Shown: piece by piece, positions 20,349 to 27,561 of the stretch
Numbering within the stretch: position 1 is the stretch's first letter
Layout: the number at the start of each line of letters is the position of its first letter
Assembly: GCF_002864685.1 (NCBI RefSeq)
Contig: NZ_NMQZ01000022.1
Span: forward strand, 1-64,000
DNA length: 64,000 bases
Source of the DNA: Alloalcanivorax mobilis
GTDB lineage: Bacteria; Pseudomonadota; Gammaproteobacteria; Pseudomonadales; Alcanivoracaceae
Direction: 5' to 3'
The notes under the pieces: model-generated
Told to the model about the DNA's origin: nothing
The model's database searches: none
The model's input: only the letters and a program-made list of their open reading frames with translations
Made by a program: the position numbers and the translations under genes

Positions 20349-20864
20349 CACCTCTTCCAACTCATGCCGGCGCCGATAGATCGGGCGGTTGTCGTGAACG
20401 TCCGCCTGGTAAGTCACGGTGAACGGGCGCAGGCCATTGTTAAGGGCTTGTTCGATATCCCGGTCAGCGCGCACTTCGAAAGCGTTGAAGCCAACCCGGT
20501 GCATGTAGAAGAGCTGGTCCTGGAGCACGTCGCCAACCGCGCGCACCTCACCGGTGAAGCCGTAGCGGGTGCGCAGTTCACGGGCGTAGGAGTAGCCACG
20601 GCCGTCCTTGAAGGCCGGGAAGTGGATCGCCACCAGGGGCAGGGCGGCCAGATCCTCGGCCAGATCGACCGGTTCTTCGCCGGGTTCCAGGCAAACGCCC
20701 ACCGGGTCGCTGCGTTCCAGCAGGGCCGCCTTGTGCTCCTTCCAGTAGGCCAGCGGCACGATCACCGCGCCGCTGTCGGGCAGGCTTTCCTGTTCCAGTT
20801 GTCCGGCATCGAAGCGCTGCCATTGGTTGTCGACGATCTCACCGTCGAGAATCAGCTTACCCAT
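20337..20864 (-). CDS. DUF934 family protein (CysI partner)
   Basis: A 175-residue DUF934 protein, a family almost always encoded next to CysI-type sulfite reductase. Conserved segments include HFPAFKDGRGYSYARELR and DVLQDQLFYMHRVGFNAFEV. The start ATG at 20864 overlaps the cysI stop by 8 bases, so it is translationally coupled. The role is unproved; family context suggests a sulfite-reduction electron-transfer or assembly partner. The last residues (EVSDV, then TGA) are encoded by the heptamer repeat, so the C-terminus has probably been altered by repeat insertion or expansion. Confidence 0.88.
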   Translation of the reverse strand: MGKLILDGEIVDNQWQRFDAGQLEQESLPDSGAVIVPLAYWKEHKAALLERSDPVGVCLEPGEEPVDLAEDLAALPLVAIHFPAFKDGRGYSYARELRTRYGFTGEVRAVGDVLQDQLFYMHRVGFNAFEVRADRDIEQALNNGLRPFTVTYQADVHDNRPIYRRRHELEEVSDV

Positions 20865-22506
20865 AGACCGCCTCCTTGAACGGGTCCATACCGATGCGCT
20901 CGTAGGTATCGATGAACGGTTCGTTTTCCAAGCGGTTGTCCACATAAAGCCGGATGATTTTATCGATCACCCCGGTCACTTCGTCGGCCTCGAAGGAGGG
21001 GCCCATCTTCTCACCGATGTGAGAGAGCTTATCGCCCCGTCCACCCAGGGTGATCTGATAGAACTCCTTGCCTTTTTTGTCGACGCCGAGAATGCCGATG
21101 TGGCCGATGTGGTGATGGCCACAGGCGTTCATGCAGCCGGAAATATTGACGTCCAGCGGCCCCAGGTCGTGCACGAAATCCATGTCGTCGAAGCGACGCT
21201 GAATGCCCTCGGCGATGGGAATGGATTTGGCGTTCGCCAGCGAGCACAGGTCACCGCCGGGGCAGGCGACGATGTCGGTGATCAGCCCCAGGTTGGGGGT
21301 GGCGAAGCCGAGCGCGTCCAGTTGCTGCCACACCTCAAAGAGTTGATCGGCGGCAACATCGGCCAGCACCATGTTCTGCTGGTGGGTGTTGCGCGCCTCG
21401 CCGAAGCTGTAGCGGTCCGCCAGGTCGGCGATCGCGTCGAGCTGCTCGTCGCTGACGTCGCCGGGCACCCGCCCGGTCTTTTTCAGGGTCAGCACCACGG
21501 CCCGATAACCGGCCTGCTTGTGCGCGCGGGTGTTGGTGTGGAACCAGCGGTTGAACGCCCGATTCTCGTCCAGCGCGCTCTGCAGCGCGGTGCTGTCCAC
21601 CCCGGAGCGGTATTCGGGGGTCTGGAAGCAGTTCTTGATGCGCGCCACTTCCTCTTCGGTGAGGGTCATGGCGCCGCCTTTCAGCTCGGCGAACTCCGCC
21701 TCCACCAATTCACGATATTTCTCCGGTCCCAGTGCCTTGACCAGGATCTTGATGCGCGCCTTGAACTTGTTGTCCCGGTTGCCGTACTTGTTGTAGACCC
21801 TCAGGATCGACTCCAGGTAGGGCAGCAGATCCTGCCACGGCACGAATTCGCCAATCACGGCGCCGGTCATCGGCGTGCGGCCCAGGCCACCACCGGCCCA
21901 TACCTGGAAGCCGGTTTCACCGTTGCTGTCGTGCAGCACCTGAACACCGATGTCGTGCACGCCAATCAGCGCCGGGTCGGCGTCGGGCACCGAGTTCACG
22001 GCGATCTTGAATTTACGGGGCAGGTAGGCGAACTCGGGGTTGAAGGTGGCCCACTGACGGATGATTTCGCACCACGGGCGGGGGTCTTCAATCTCTTTCG
22101 GATTGACGCCAGCCAGCTCGTCGGTGGTGATATTGCGGATGCAATTGCCGCTGGTCTGGATAGCGTGCATCTGCACACCGGCGAGCTGCTCGAGGATGTC
22201 CGGTACGTCCTCCAACTCCGGCCAGTTCAGTTGAATGTTCTGGCGGGTGCTGACATGGCAAAAGCCTTTGTCGTATTCGCGCACCACATTGGCCAGAGTA
22301 CGCAACTGCTGGCTGGCGAGCATGCCGTAGGGCACCGAAATGCGCAGCATCGGCGCATAACGCTGAATATAGAGGCCGTTCTGCAGGCGCAAGGCCAGGA
22401 ACTCGTCTTCGCTGAGCTCGCCGGCCAGATAGCGGCGGGTCTGATCGCGATACTGGGCGACCCGCTCTTGCAGAAGTCTTTGGTCGTAATCCTGATAGAC
22501 GTACAT
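20857..22506 (-). CDS. cysI: Sulfite reductase, siroheme/4Fe-4S hemoprotein (CysI type)
   Basis: A 549-residue enzyme that reduces sulfite to sulfide in cysteine synthesis. Two nitrite/sulfite-reductase repeats are visible. Cysteines that could hold the coupled siroheme and 4Fe-4S centre lie in ACPGGDLC and SGCMNACGHHHIGHIG. The N-terminus MYVYQDYDQRLLQERVAQYR is that of the Pseudomonas monomeric form. No CysJ flavoprotein is nearby, as expected for this type. The AT-rich region upstream holds an inverted repeat (separate entry). Confidence 0.93.
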   Translation of the reverse strand: MYVYQDYDQRLLQERVAQYRDQTRRYLAGELSEDEFLALRLQNGLYIQRYAPMLRISVPYGMLASQQLRTLANVVREYDKGFCHVSTRQNIQLNWPELEDVPDILEQLAGVQMHAIQTSGNCIRNITTDELAGVNPKEIEDPRPWCEIIRQWATFNPEFAYLPRKFKIAVNSVPDADPALIGVHDIGVQVLHDSNGETGFQVWAGGGLGRTPMTGAVIGEFVPWQDLLPYLESILRVYNKYGNRDNKFKARIKILVKALGPEKYRELVEAEFAELKGGAMTLTEEEVARIKNCFQTPEYRSGVDSTALQSALDENRAFNRWFHTNTRAHKQAGYRAVVLTLKKTGRVPGDVSDEQLDAIADLADRYSFGEARNTHQQNMVLADVAADQLFEVWQQLDALGFATPNLGLITDIVACPGGDLCSLANAKSIPIAEGIQRRFDDMDFVHDLGPLDVNISGCMNACGHHHIGHIGILGVDKKGKEFYQITLGGRGDKLSHIGEKMGPSFEADEVTGVIDKIIRLYVDNRLENEPFIDTYERIGMDPFKEAVYG

Positions 22507-22531
22507 GTTGCACCGTCGCTAATTCATTGAT

Positions 22532-22556
22532 TTATAAAGGCTAATCACCTTTATAA
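22532..22556. promoter_or_regulatory. Operator-like inverted repeat upstream of cysI
   Basis: TTATAAAGG (22532-22540) and CCTTTATAA (22548-22556) form a perfect 9-bp inverted repeat with a 7-bp spacer, 26 bp upstream of the cysI start. The flanking 22570-22620 is AT-rich with TATAAG-like boxes on the minus strand. It could be a regulator site or a 5'-UTR hairpin; the regulator is not identified. Confidence 0.65.
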
Positions 22557-22673
22557 GGAGGATCGGCGGGAAATGTAGCAAACGCGGCTTATACTTAAAA
22601 GAAATATATTGCTATATCCCTAGTGTATCCCGTGATAAAGGGGCGCGTTTTCACACCGCGACAAGGTGCTGGG

Positions 22674-22901
22674 TCAGGGCGTGCCCGCCGAGTTGATCAC
22701 CATGCTCACCACCACGATCATGGTAATCACCACGGCGATCACCATGATCGCGAACACGCCGATGTAATCGCCGGCGCGTCCTTTTTTGAAATCACGCTCC
22801 CGGTTGGCGCTGCTCTGAACACCAAACAGCGCCGCCAGCGAGCTTTGCAGGACATGGATAAAACCCGGTTTCTGGCCTTGTTCGTCGTCTTTGTCGCTCA
22901 T
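22674..22901 (-). CDS. DUF2970 small membrane protein
   Basis: About 75 residues from ATG 22901. The DUF2970 signature is visible (PGFIHVLQSSLAALFGVQSSANRERDF), then a C-terminal transmembrane helix (IGVFAIMVIAVVITMIVVVSMVI). Function unknown. It stands alone between cysI and nfuA. Confidence 0.82.
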   Translation of the reverse strand: MSDKDDEQGQKPGFIHVLQSSLAALFGVQSSANRERDFKKGRAGDYIGVFAIMVIAVVITMIVVVSMVINSAGTP

Positions 22902-23112
22902 AGCGATCATGCCTCTCACACGTCAATTCGCGTTGAACCCACGCATTGTGGTTGCGCTTGCCCGGCGGGGCCGCTTCCGGACAGGGCTGCATGATAGTGG
23001 CCGGCGCGGCAAAGAAAAACCTCTCTGGCGCTTTTCCCGGCGCCGGGCCTCCCACCGGGAGCATTTCCGGCGGTGGCGTGGCGCGGGCTGTCGCAGCGAT
23101 TGATTTCGCCCA

Positions 23113-23140
23113 TTGCAACCGGGCAATACCTGACTAAAAT
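23113..23140 (+). promoter_or_regulatory. nfuA promoter
   Basis: TTGCAA at 23113-23118 and TAAAAT at 23135-23140 are separated by 16 bp, about 30 bp upstream of the nfuA ATG. The -10 box is covered by the IscR-like site. Confidence 0.6.
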
Positions 23141-23150
23141 AGTCAGGAAA
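23126..23150. promoter_or_regulatory. IscR type-1 binding site upstream of nfuA
   Basis: The sequence around GACTAAAATAGTC at 23132-23144, extended by ATACCT on the left and AGGAAA on the right, fits the palindromic type-1 IscR consensus closely. It overlaps the -10 box, consistent with repression by 2Fe-2S IscR and derepression when Fe-S clusters are scarce. Confidence 0.75.
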
Positions 23151-23169
23151 GCCCCAACCAGGAACTGGA

Positions 23170-23763
23170 ATGAGCGAAACACTGATCAGCATCACCGATT
23201 CAGCCCAGGATTACCTGCGGGATCTGCTCTCCCGTCAAGACCAGGACAACATCGGCGTACGTATTTTCGTGGAGCGCCCGGGTACCCCTCACGCCGAGTG
23301 CTGCATGGCTTATTGCCCGGATGGCGAGCAGGAAGACGACGATGTGCGCTTCGACTACGAAGGCTTTCACGCCTGGATCGAAGGCAAAAGCGTTCGCTAC
23401 CTGGAAGACGCGGTGATCGATTACAAGAAGGATTCCATGGGCGGCCAGCTTACCTTCCGCGCACCCAAGTCCCGGGTGCCCGACATCAGCCCCGATGCCT
23501 CCCTGGAAGAACGCATCAACTATATCCTGTACGCCGAGATCAACCCCAACCTGGCCTCCCACGGTGGCAACGTTCAGTTACTGGAACTGACCGAGGACAA
23601 TGTGGCGGTGCTGGAGTTTGGCGGCGGTTGCCAGGGGTGTTCGGTGGTTGATGTGACCCTGCGCGACGGCGTTGAGCGCACGCTTAAGGAACGCCTGCCG
23701 GAACTGACCGGAGTCCGCGACAAGACCGACCACACCGTTACCGAAAACGCCTACTACAGCTGA
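23170..23763 (+). CDS. nfuA: Fe/S biogenesis protein NfuA
   Basis: A 197-residue 4Fe-4S carrier protein. The N-terminal half is a degenerate A-type domain (MSETLISITDSAQDYLRDLL, then VFVERPGTPHAECCMAY). The C-terminal Nfu domain has the cluster-binding CxxC in FGGGCQGCSVVDVTL. It delivers clusters to client enzymes under oxidative or iron stress. The upstream IscR-like site fits that role. An AGGA lies before the ATG. Confidence 0.96.
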   Translation: MSETLISITDSAQDYLRDLLSRQDQDNIGVRIFVERPGTPHAECCMAYCPDGEQEDDDVRFDYEGFHAWIEGKSVRYLEDAVIDYKKDSMGGQLTFRAPKSRVPDISPDASLEERINYILYAEINPNLASHGGNVQLLELTEDNVAVLEFGGGCQGCSVVDVTLRDGVERTLKERLPELTGVRDKTDHTVTENAYYS

Positions 23764-23770
23764 GAAGATT

Positions 23771-23821
23771 GCTACAAGCCGCAAGCTACAAGCTACATTT
23801 TGTAGCCTGCAGCTTGCAGCT
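23771..23821. terminator. Hairpin microrepeat between nfuA and M48 protease genes
   Basis: Variants of GCTACAAGC and GCAAGCTAC repeat and fold back on themselves. The core is GCTACA (23792-23797) against TGTAGC (23801-23806), extended by AAGCT/AGCTT and GCAAG/CTTGC pairs. It lies between convergent genes and probably terminates both. Confidence 0.7.
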
Positions 23822-23823
23822 GA

Positions 23824-24606
23824 TCAACCGCAACTTGGCCGTTTACCGGCCGTTTTCGCTTGCTGATACAACCCCTGCGCCTTGGGCATGTTGGCCTCAA
23901 GGCCCTTGATGCGGCTCTCGTTGGAGGGGTGGGTGGAAAGGAATTCCGGCGGGCTGTTGCCATTGGCCTGCGCCATGTTCCGCCACAACGCCACGCTCTG
24001 TTCCGGGTTGAAGCCCGCTTCCGCCATTAACTGCAGACCGATCACGTCAGCCTCGGATTCGTGCTTGCGGCTGAACGGCAGCGCGATGCCGTATTGCGTG
24101 CCCACGCCGAGCAAGGCGAACAGGGTGGATTTCTCGCCGCTCTCGGAGCCGGCCAGGGCGGCCAGCAATTGGGCGCCGGTCTGGGTGGCGTATTGCAACG
24201 ACATGCGCTCGTTGGAGTGATGGGCGATCACATGGCCCACTTCGTGGCCGAGCACCGCCGCCAACTGATCCTGATTCTTGGCCACTTTAAGCAGGCCGGT
24301 ATGCACGCCGATCTTGCCGCCCGGCAAAGCGAAGGCGTTGGCGGTGTCGTCCTTGAACACGGTTACTTCCCAGGTCTGGCCGTCGTCGACCACGGCGGTG
24401 ATGGCATCCGCCACGCACTGCACATAACGACTTTGCGACGTACCGGAAACGGTAGGCTGTTCCTCCTTCATCTGTGCGTAGGCGGTGACCCCCATCTGAT
24501 CCATTTCCGATTCCGGCAGCAGCAGGAACTGGTGGCGACCCAGCGGCGAGGTGGCACAGGCGGTCAATATCAGCACCGTGAGCGGCGTTAACAGCATGCG
24601 TTTCAT
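23824..24606 (-). CDS. M48 family metalloprotease lipoprotein
   Basis: About 260 residues from ATG 24606. A lipoprotein signal with lipobox LTAC, then a peptidase M48 domain with the zinc motif HEVGH (LGHEVGHVIAHHSNERM), the third-ligand region SRKHESEADVIGLQLMAEAG and the FLSTHPSNESRI motif. It is related to LoiP/YcaL-type periplasmic proteases that act in outer-membrane protein quality control; which one is not certain. An AGGAG precedes this start. Confidence 0.9.
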   Translation of the reverse strand: MKRMLLTPLTVLILTACATSPLGRHQFLLLPESEMDQMGVTAYAQMKEEQPTVSGTSQSRYVQCVADAITAVVDDGQTWEVTVFKDDTANAFALPGGKIGVHTGLLKVAKNQDQLAAVLGHEVGHVIAHHSNERMSLQYATQTGAQLLAALAGSESGEKSTLFALLGVGTQYGIALPFSRKHESEADVIGLQLMAEAGFNPEQSVALWRNMAQANGNSPPEFLSTHPSNESRIKGLEANMPKAQGLYQQAKTAGKRPSCG

Positions 24607-24638
24607 TAAAATCGGACTCCTCGGTTCCCTGTGTTTCG

Positions 24639-26303
24639 TTATTCCCATTCACGCAGGTGGCGCCGGCTGACCCACAACAGCCAGGTGGACCAGACGCCGG
24701 CCCCCAATAGTACCAGCACACCCAGCGCGGAGATGCCCCACGGCGCCGGCGGCACCCGGGCGGCGAGTAAAATGGTGCCGCTGAGGATGCCACTGATCAC
24801 CAGCAGCGCCTGGATCTGACGATATTGGCCCCGTTCCAGCCTGGCCACCAGCCTTTCCAGGTGACGCGGGTCCAGGCCGCTGTCGGCACCGGGACGCACC
24901 GCGCCGGGCGGGTCCGGCGGTGCGTAGGCGCGGTCCACCACGTCCAGCGCCCGCAGGCCCAGATTGCGGGCCAGACGGCGCGGCGAATAGCGGTGGCGCA
25001 CCAGGCGCTGCATCAGCGGCCGGGCCTCCTCGATCAGATCGAACCCCGGGTTCAGCAGCCGGCCGAACCCCTCCAGGGTAATCAATGTCTTCAGCAACAG
25101 AGCAATGTCGCTGGGCAGCACCAGCCCGTGGTTGCGCACCAGAGCGGTGATGTCGCCAATCAGCGCGCTGATGTCCAGTTCCGCCAGTGGCAGGCCGTAA
25201 TACCGGGAGATCACGTCTTCCACGTCCGCCACCAGTTGCTCAAAGTTCACCGGCTGGCCATCGGACCAGGCCGAGAGCACGGCGGCGCCCTGTTCCGGCT
25301 CGCGGGTGATGATGGCGCGCACCAGCCGCACGATCTGCTCGCGGCGACCATCGCTGAGTTTGCCGACCATGCCGAAATCGAGCATGGCGATGCGGTTGCC
25401 AGGCAGGATCAGAAAATTGCCAGGGTGCGGGTCGGCGTGGAAAAAACCGTCTTCGAGGGCCATCTTCCAGGCCAGGGTGGCGCCACGGCGAGCGATCAGG
25501 GCGCGATCCAGGCCGGCGGCGTCCAACTGCCCCAGTGCCCGTGCCGGAATGCCCTCGATGCGCTCCTGCACCTGCAGGCTGTCGCTGCTGTACTGCCAGA
25601 TCACCCGGGGCACGATCAGCCACTTAAAGCCGCGCAGGTTCTTGCGAATGCGGCTGGCGTTGCGCGCCTCGATGGTGAAATCCAGTTCGCGCATCAGCGA
25701 GCGGCGAAATTCGCGCACCAGCTCCACCGGCCGGTAACGGCGCAGCTCCACGGAATTGTCCGAGGCCAGCTTGGCGAGTTGATCGAGCAGGCGCAGATCC
25801 GATTCGATCATGGCGGCGATGCCGGGCTTGCGAATTTTCAGGACCACGCGCTGGCCGGTAAGGGTAATCGCCGCGTGCACCTGGCCAATCGAGGCCACGC
25901 CCACCGGCGTTTCATCCACGTACGAGAACAACCGGTTCAGTGGCTCGCCAAGGGTGGCTTCCAGCCCCGGACGCAGCGCCGCGAAGGGCAGGGCGGTGGC
26001 GCGGTCCTGGAGTTGCTCGAACTCGGCGATCCAGTCCGGCGGAAACAGATCCACCCGGGTGGCCAGCAACTGGCCGAGTTTCACGTAGGTGGGGCCCATT
26101 TCCTCCAGGGCATGGCGCAACCGCTCGGCGGTGCCCATGCGCAGAAAACGGCTCTCGCCGCCATGACGCATCAGGCGGCCGGCTTGCTCCACCGGCGTCG
26201 CCAACCCGACCCGCCGGAGCACATCAGTGAAACCGTATTTCAGCAGAATGCCGGCCACTTGATTGAGGCGGCGCAGATCCTTACCGGTGTGCAACAGGCT
26301 CAT
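24639..26303 (-). CDS. UbiB/AarF (ABC1) family atypical kinase
   Basis: About 554 residues from ATG 26303 (MSLLHTGKDLRRLNQVAGIL). ABC1 hallmarks: KxGQ motif (YVKLGQLLATR), Ala-rich loop (GVASIGQVHAA), VLKIRKPG lysine, FHADPHPGNFLIL and LDFGMVG, plus two C-terminal transmembrane helices. This layout is that of UbiB, needed for ubiquinone synthesis, but the gene is outside the usual ubiE-ubiJ-ubiB cluster, so it may be a paralogue. The frame to 26504 extends over the divergent promoter region and is not preferred. Confidence 0.85.
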   Translation of the reverse strand: MSLLHTGKDLRRLNQVAGILLKYGFTDVLRRVGLATPVEQAGRLMRHGGESRFLRMGTAERLRHALEEMGPTYVKLGQLLATRVDLFPPDWIAEFEQLQDRATALPFAALRPGLEATLGEPLNRLFSYVDETPVGVASIGQVHAAITLTGQRVVLKIRKPGIAAMIESDLRLLDQLAKLASDNSVELRRYRPVELVREFRRSLMRELDFTIEARNASRIRKNLRGFKWLIVPRVIWQYSSDSLQVQERIEGIPARALGQLDAAGLDRALIARRGATLAWKMALEDGFFHADPHPGNFLILPGNRIAMLDFGMVGKLSDGRREQIVRLVRAIITREPEQGAAVLSAWSDGQPVNFEQLVADVEDVISRYYGLPLAELDISALIGDITALVRNHGLVLPSDIALLLKTLITLEGFGRLLNPGFDLIEEARPLMQRLVRHRYSPRRLARNLGLRALDVVDRAYAPPDPPGAVRPGADSGLDPRHLERLVARLERGQYRQIQALLVISGILSGTILLAARVPPAPWGISALGVLVLLGAGVWSTWLLWVSRRHLREWE

Positions 26304-26447
26304 GCCCGAACTCCGTGCGGGTGACGTTGGCGGGCGGAAAAAACGGCGGCGATCAAACGGAAGAGGGCGAAACCCATGCCATGCGTCCGGGCGGCTTTTC
26401 TGGCAAGATGCCACGGCCCCGATCACCACTGCAAGCACGGAGCCGAG

Positions 26448-26771
26448 ATGAGCAAACCTTTTCTGCGCGACGATCTGGTGGAAGTGCGCAACAGCCCGAT
26501 CCACGGTCGCGGTTTATTCGCCCGCGCCGACATTCCCCGCGAGACCCTGCTGGGCCGGGTGAAAACCCAGCCGGCCAAGGGCAACGGCCCCTATGTGCTG
26601 TGGATCGACGATCAGGGCGAGGAGCGTTATCGGGTGCTTTGCGATCTGCGCTTTATCAACCACGGCAAAAAACCCAATGTCGCCTACTACGACGACCTCA
26701 CCGTGGTGGCCCTGAAACGGATCAAAGCCGGCCAGGAGTTGCTGCACGATTACGGGGAAGAATGGGCTTAG
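26448..26771 (+). CDS. SET domain-containing protein
   Basis: A 107-residue minimal SET domain. The core motifs are SPIHGRGLFARADIPRETLLG at the N-terminus, RFINHGKKPNVAY (the NH-x-P type motif that binds SAM) and the ending ELLHDYGEEWA with the catalytic-region tyrosine. SET proteins methylate lysines; bacterial substrates are largely unknown. Start ATG 26448 is preferred over ATG 26376 because the SET fold begins right after it. Confidence 0.88.
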   Translation: MSKPFLRDDLVEVRNSPIHGRGLFARADIPRETLLGRVKTQPAKGNGPYVLWIDDQGEERYRVLCDLRFINHGKKPNVAYYDDLTVVALKRIKAGQELLHDYGEEWA

Positions 26772-26838
26772 GAAGCCTCTAAAACCGTAGCGTGCCGCGA
26801 AGAGCGCGGCCCGAAGCGCAACGGGTTTCAACGATTCC

Positions 26839-27561
26839 CTAGAAGGGCACCGCTGAAACGAACTCCCGCCACAGGCCGGTGCGCGGATGATTGAAGGCCA
26901 GTCGGTGCGCGTGCAGCAGCAGGCGATCACTGCGATTGAGGATGTCCGCCGGCGCGTACAGATCACAGCCGAGTATCGGGTGGCCCAGCTCGCGGCAATG
27001 AATCCGCAATTGGTGGCTGCGTCCAGTCACCGGGCGAAGCCGTAAGCGGCTGGTATCGCCACGTGAATCGCGTCCCAGCACCTGAAAGCGGGTGAGGGCC
27101 GGTTTGCCGGTTTCGAAACACACTTTTTGCAGTGGCCGTTTGGGCCAGTCGGCGATCAGTGGCAGGGCGACTTCACCGTGATCCTCGCCCACCAGGCCCG
27201 CCACCACCGCCTGGTATTCCTTGGCCACCTGCCGGCGCTGGAACGCACGGCTGAGTTGGCTTTGCGCCGCCCGATTGAGGGCGAACACCATGATCCCCGA
27301 GGTGTCCAGATCAAGCCGGTGCACCAGGCGCACGTCCTCATGGTCGCGGGCCAGCCGGCGAATCACGCAATCCTTATTTTCCGGCGCACGGCCGGGCACG
27401 CTCAGCAGGAAGGCGGGCTTGCTGATCACCAGAATGTCGCTGTCCTGATAAATAGGCGTCACCGGGTCCGGGCATACCGGCACGATATAGTGCTCGGGCT
27501 GTTCGGCGCGGGTCAGGCGCCGGGCGCCCGCGTCATTCTCCCCAGACAATGCGGTGGACAT
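26839..27561 (-). CDS. RluA-family pseudouridine synthase
   Basis: A 240-residue rRNA/tRNA pseudouridine synthase. The catalytic aspartate is in RLVHRLDLDTSGIMVFAL, followed by AKEYQAVV and the conserved LRLRPVTGRSHQLRIHCRELGHPILGC. It has no S4 domain and resembles the RluA subclass. The start lies 29 bp inside the upstream lon gene and no better start with a ribosome site is seen, so coupling to lon is likely. The exact target uridine cannot be told. Confidence 0.88.
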   Translation of the reverse strand: MSTALSGENDAGARRLTRAEQPEHYIVPVCPDPVTPIYQDSDILVISKPAFLLSVPGRAPENKDCVIRRLARDHEDVRLVHRLDLDTSGIMVFALNRAAQSQLSRAFQRRQVAKEYQAVVAGLVGEDHGEVALPLIADWPKRPLQKVCFETGKPALTRFQVLGRDSRGDTSRLRLRPVTGRSHQLRIHCRELGHPILGCDLYAPADILNRSDRLLLHAHRLAFNHPRTGLWREFVSAVPF

